Positions 5,943 to 8,579 of a DNA stretch of 8,579 bases are shown here, one piece after another (within the stretch, counting starts at the first letter, position 1; each line of letters starts with the position of its first letter). The DNA is from CAWKAV01 sp963847735 (GTDB taxonomy: Bacteria > Desulfobacterota > Desulfuromonadia > Desulfuromonadales > BM103). The stretch spans positions 1-8,579 of the forward strand of contig CAWKAV010000018.1 of assembly GCA_963847735.1 (NCBI GenBank), given 5' to 3'. A program made the position numbers and the translations under genes. A model generated the notes under the pieces. That model was not told where the DNA came from. It saw nothing but the letters and a program-made list of their open reading frames with translations, and did not search any database.

Positions 5943-6944
5943 TTAAGCTTTAGCCATCAATTTGACCAGGTCAACGATGCGGTTGGAATAACCCCATTCG
6001 TTGTCATACCAGCTCATGACTTTGACCATGTTGCCACCGATCACGCTGGTGGTTGCGGCGTCAACCGTGGATGAGGCAGGGTTGCCGTTGAAATCGCAGG
6101 AGACCAGCGGCTCCTCGCAGTAGGCGAGGATACCTCGCAGCGGGCCGTTAGCCGCAGATTTCATAGCGCCGTTGACCGCCTCGATAGACGTCTGCTTCTC
6201 GGTTTCGACAACCAGGTCGACCAGGGAGACGTTCGGGGTCGGTACGCGCACGGCAAGACCGTCGAGCTTGCCTTTTAATTCGGGCAGGACCAGGGCGACC
6301 GCCTTGGCAGCACCGGTCGTGGTCGGGATCATCGACAGGGCGGCAGCGCGAGCACGCCTCAAGTCACTATGCGGCAGATCGAGGATGTTCTGGTCATTGG
6401 TATAGGCATGCACCGTGGTCATCAGACCCTTGACGATACCGAAGTTTTCCAGGATCACCTTGGCGACCGGAGCCAGGCAGTTGGTGGTACAGGAGGCGTT
6501 CGAGACGATGTTGTGTTTGGCGGCATCGTAGAGGCCGTCATTGACACCCATGCAGATCGTCAGGTCAACCTCTTTGCCGGGGGCACTGATAATCACCTTG
6601 CGTGCCCCAGCCTGGATATGCTTGGCGGCATCTTTGCCGTTGGTGAAAAAACCGGTCGATTCGATAACGATGTCGACACCAAGCTCCTTCCAAGGCAGGG
6701 CAGCGGGATCGCGCTCGCTGAAGACCTTGATCGTTTTGCCGCCAACCTGGATAGCTCCACCGCTCGCAGAGACATCAGCGGCGAGCACACCGTGAATCGA
6801 GTCGTATTTGAGCAGGTGAGCAAGGGTTTGCGGGCTGGTGAGATCGTTGATGGCAACGATTTCAAATCCCGAAGTGTTCTGTGCTGCGCGCAGCACGTTT
6901 CTGCCGATGCGGCCAAAGCCGTTGATGGCTACTTTTACCGACAT
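5943..6944 (-). CDS. gap: Glyceraldehyde-3-phosphate dehydrogenase, NAD-type
   Basis: This enzyme oxidises and phosphorylates glyceraldehyde 3-phosphate to 1,3-bisphosphoglycerate in the cytoplasm and works as a tetramer. The 333-residue protein begins with the nucleotide-binding GFGRIGRNVLRAA (9-21). The catalytic cysteine is C152 in SNASCTTNC and its partner histidine is H179 in TVHAYT. D34 at the end of the second Rossmann strand (AIND) and the LPH at 190-192 favour NAD over NADP, as in glycolytic GapA-type enzymes. The C-terminal WYDNEWGYSNR (312-322) is also typical. GGGAGGA lies seven bases before the ATG. It is the first gene of the glycolytic block and has its own promoter and a structured leader. 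Confidence 0.98.
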   Translation of the reverse strand: MSVKVAINGFGRIGRNVLRAAQNTSGFEIVAINDLTSPQTLAHLLKYDSIHGVLAADVSASGGAIQVGGKTIKVFSERDPAALPWKELGVDIVIESTGFFTNGKDAAKHIQAGARKVIISAPGKEVDLTICMGVNDGLYDAAKHNIVSNASCTTNCLAPVAKVILENFGIVKGLMTTVHAYTNDQNILDLPHSDLRRARAAALSMIPTTTGAAKAVALVLPELKGKLDGLAVRVPTPNVSLVDLVVETEKQTSIEAVNGAMKSAANGPLRGILAYCEEPLVSCDFNGNPASSTVDAATTSVIGGNMVKVMSWYDNEWGYSNRIVDLVKLMAKA

Positions 6945-6966
6945 TTACTCGTCCTCCCGGTGTGGT

Positions 6967-7005
6967 TTAAAAAAGAAAGATGCCTGACGGAAGGCCGTTC
7001 AGGCA
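6967..7005 (-). promoter_or_regulatory. Leader hairpin plus U-rich tract ahead of gap (possible attenuator)
   Basis: Within the predicted gap leader, minus-strand TGCCTGA-A-CGG pairs with CCGTCAGGCA around a CCTT loop (10 bp with one bulged A; plus coordinates 6981-7005 approximately). It is followed within four bases by a T-rich stretch, TCTTTCTTTTTT. This is the layout of an intrinsic terminator placed between the promoter (about 7018 start) and the gap ribosome site, so it may attenuate gap transcription. No competing antiterminator fold or leader peptide was identified. Confidence 0.55.
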
Positions 7006-7024
7006 GATAAGGTCTCACCTTCAA

Positions 7025-7053
7025 ATCATAACGAAACAGCTGCTGGCGGTCAA
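7025..7053 (-). promoter_or_regulatory. Sigma70 promoter of gap
   Basis: On the minus strand TTGACC (7048-7053) and TATGAT (7025-7030) are exactly 17 bp apart, each differing from consensus at one position. Transcription would begin near 7018, giving a 5' leader of about 74 bases that contains the hairpin described separately. Confidence 0.8.
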
Positions 7054-7072
7054 CCGTTTTTAATTGTTTTTC

Positions 7073-7104
7073 TTGACAAAGCCGGTTGCCCTCTCGGCTT
7101 AAAT
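7073..7104 (+). promoter_or_regulatory. Candidate histidine kinase promoter with long, dyad-filled spacer
   Basis: A perfect TTGACA is at 7073-7078 and TTAAAT at 7099-7104, separated by 20 bp. The spacer begins with AAGCCG and ends with CGGC, which runs into the TT of the -10 element, forming the dyad AAGCCG-N10-CGGCTT (7079-7084/7095-7100). Long spacers holding a centred dyad are characteristic of promoters bound by MerR-family activators. A more ordinary alternative is TTGCCC at 7086-7091 with TATGAA at 7110-7115 (18 bp). Confidence 0.3.
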
Positions 7105-7203
7105 TATGGTATGAAATTGTCGGTCTTTAATGCAGCTATATCGTTGTAATTAAGAGCCGCTGTCCCACCAATTCAAGGATGCCCCCGGGGGTCCCGCTCG
7201 ACC

Positions 7204-8579
7204 ATGAAGAATTCTCTGGAAAGACGCATCCTGATTTTCAGCCTGTTGACGTTGACTCTCACCATCGCGGTGAATACCGGTTTCAATGTCGAGAGCTTTC
7301 GACGCACTTATCGCGACAGTATTCTGCAGCGCGCCCAGACTTTTTCCCATGCCCTGAAAACCCAACTCGAAGCCGTCGTCAATATAGGCTTGCCCCTTGA
7401 AGAGATAGACGGCATTGCTGAGCGCTGCCAGGATATTGTCAGTAACGACCCGGAAATCGGTTACTGTCTAATTGAAAATGCATCGGGGATTGTCCTTTAT
7501 CACAGCGATACCGAATATCCAGAGATGGCTTCGGCCAGTTATCTTGGCAACCTCTCCCCGGATGTCTCCATTCTAGAATCAAGGCTCCTGGGCAAGGTCT
7601 ACGACTACGCTTCGCCAATTAACAGTTACGACGAAAAAGTTGTCGGCCGGGTGCGCATCGGGTTCCAGGATAAGGTTCTCAATCAGCTGGTTATGGACCA
7701 CCTCGGTTCTACGGTTCTCGTTCTGCTTGGCGCTTTAGTTGTGACTTTTGCAGTGATCGTCATTTTCTCACGGTTCGGCCTGATTTTGCCTATTCGCAGG
7801 CTTTGTGACATGTCCAGAGCCCTTGCCGATGGTCAGTTCGATGTCAAGGCGCCTGTTTTGCACAGCAAGGAGTTGTCACTGTTGGGGCAATCCCTGACCA
7901 ATATGGCCCATTTACTGCGCGAGTGCGACACAGAACGGCTGCAAAGCTACCAGGACCTTGAGCAGAACAACCTCGAGCTGCAGAAATCTTACGAAAGTCT
8001 CGAAAGCATCAGTTCAGAACTTGGGCGTAGCCGGGAAATGTACCGCTCCCTTCTTGACAATGCCAGTGACGCCATCTTGGTCTGCGATGGTGATGATAAT
8101 CTGGTTTTTGTCAATAAAGCTGCCGAGCGATTTTTCGGCCTGCCGAAAATCCGCATGGAGCACAATAACCTCTTCTCGTTTCTGGATATGATCAAATGCC
8201 GTGACCTGGAACAGAAGTTCGAATGGTATCAGACCGTCAAGCCAGGGTGCTCAAGCGAAACGGAGCTCCGGTTCTGGCACGAGTTGGACCAGCGCAAGGT
8301 GCTCGGCAGGGCGACAACGTCTGCAGTCGTTGGCAAAGATGGGCGTCGGCTGGTACAGATGATCGTTCGTGATGCAACCCTTGAAGATGAGGTCAGGCGT
8401 AGCCTGGAGCGCACCGCAGGCGAGATGGAGCGGCTCAACCAGATGAAAAATTCATTTCTCGGGCTGGCCTCTCATGAGCTGAAAACTCCTTTGACAATTA
8501 TCATGGGTTACACGGAGTTGCTACTGACCGAACGGGAAAAGCCGCTTGATGAGGATACCCTTGATTTGATTAGGCACGT
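7204..8579 (+). CDS. Membrane sensor histidine kinase, 5' part (cut by window end)
   Basis: The frame is open from the ATG at 7204 to the window edge and encodes 458 residues without a stop. Domains in order are: membrane segment 1 at about 9-28; an extracytoplasmic region of about 138 residues that looks like a Cache/PAS-type sensor (GYCLIENASGIVLYHSD); membrane segment 2 at about 168-190; a HAMP-like linker (LPIRRLCDMSRALADGQF onward, about 193-245); a coiled coil; a PAS domain from about 277 (SLLDNASDAILVCDG, VNKAAERFFGLP); and the HisKA dimerisation helix with H-box ASHELKTPLTII, where H424 is the predicted phospho-acceptor. The ATP-binding domain and any receiver lie beyond the window. 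No good ribosome site is next to the ATG; the nearest AAGGA is 24 bases upstream, but no other in-frame start exists after the TAA at 7147. The gene is divergent from gap. The signal sensed and the partner regulator are unknown. Confidence 0.9.
   Translation, partial: MKNSLERRILIFSLLTLTLTIAVNTGFNVESFRRTYRDSILQRAQTFSHALKTQLEAVVNIGLPLEEIDGIAERCQDIVSNDPEIGYCLIENASGIVLYHSDTEYPEMASASYLGNLSPDVSILESRLLGKVYDYASPINSYDEKVVGRVRIGFQDKVLNQLVMDHLGSTVLVLLGALVVTFAVIVIFSRFGLILPIRRLCDMSRALADGQFDVKAPVLHSKELSLLGQSLTNMAHLLRECDTERLQSYQDLEQNNLELQKSYESLESISSELGRSREMYRSLLDNASDAILVCDGDDNLVFVNKAAERFFGLPKIRMEHNNLFSFLDMIKCRDLEQKFEWYQTVKPGCSSETELRFWHELDQRKVLGRATTSAVVGKDGRRLVQMIVRDATLEDEVRRSLERTAGEMERLNQMKNSFLGLASHELKTPLTIIMGYTELLLTEREKPLDEDTLDLIRH

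Noticed and set aside
5943..6944. GAPDH as an NADP-dependent gluconeogenic (GapB-type) form
   Set aside because: The aspartate after the second Rossmann strand (D34) and the LPH at 190-192 match NAD-using glycolytic enzymes.
6369..7010. A 213-codon open frame antisense to gap and its leader
   Set aside because: It lies opposite a certain GAPDH gene and crosses its promoter-proximal leader; the peptide has no family features.
7179..7400. An open frame starting at 7179 with AAGGAT next to it, overlapping the kinase N-terminus
   Set aside because: It is out of frame with a kinase having clear membrane, PAS and H-box features, and its composition is that of a shifted frame.
1..8579. CRISPR arrays, insertion sequences, transposases or defence-system genes
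   Set aside because: No regularly spaced direct repeats, terminal inverted repeats with target duplications, or matching protein families were seen on either strand.

Overview
The window looks like a piece of chromosome from a deltaproteobacterium of the Desulfuromonadales/Geobacter type (Desulfuromonadota). That placement is inferred from three things: the contiguous gap-pgk-tpiA-secG block, the style of the proteins, and a moderately GC-rich base composition with AT-rich spacers. No 16S or similar marker is present, so the lineage is a judgement and not a demonstration.

The left third (1-3005, plus strand) is accessory in character. It holds a possible 3' tail of an upstream gene, an MhpA-type FAD-dependent aromatic-ring monooxygenase, a secreted outer-membrane beta-barrel protein resembling the 'MetA-pathway of phenol degradation' family, and a stretch with no intact gene that appears to carry a decayed, frameshifted zinc-ribbon-like coding remnant. 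The monooxygenase and barrel protein could together serve uptake and oxygen-dependent hydroxylation of a phenolic or other hydrophobic aromatic compound. No ring-cleavage genes are visible to confirm this.

The middle and right (3034-6944, minus strand) are housekeeping. Read in transcription order they are gap (NAD-type glyceraldehyde-3-phosphate dehydrogenase), pgk (phosphoglycerate kinase), tpiA (triosephosphate isomerase), secG (preprotein translocase subunit) and tRNA-Leu(GAG), closed by a strong bidirectional terminator. Gap has a good sigma70-type promoter and a leader hairpin followed by a U-rich tract (possible attenuator). A second terminator-like hairpin separates gap from pgk, and an imperfect long inverted repeat lies in the tpiA-pgk spacer. 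The tRNA has its own near-consensus promoter that would start transcription only a few bases before the mature 5' end. The first three enzymes carry out consecutive reactions of the lower glycolytic/gluconeogenic triose segment.

The right end (7204-8579, plus strand) is the 5' part of a membrane-bound sensor histidine kinase, divergent from gap and cut by the window edge just after its phospho-accepting histidine. Its putative promoter has an unusually long spacer filled by a symmetric dyad, an architecture reminiscent of MerR-regulated promoters. I found no mobile element, CRISPR array or clear new defence or other undescribed system; the more unusual signals are regulatory and are listed as findings.
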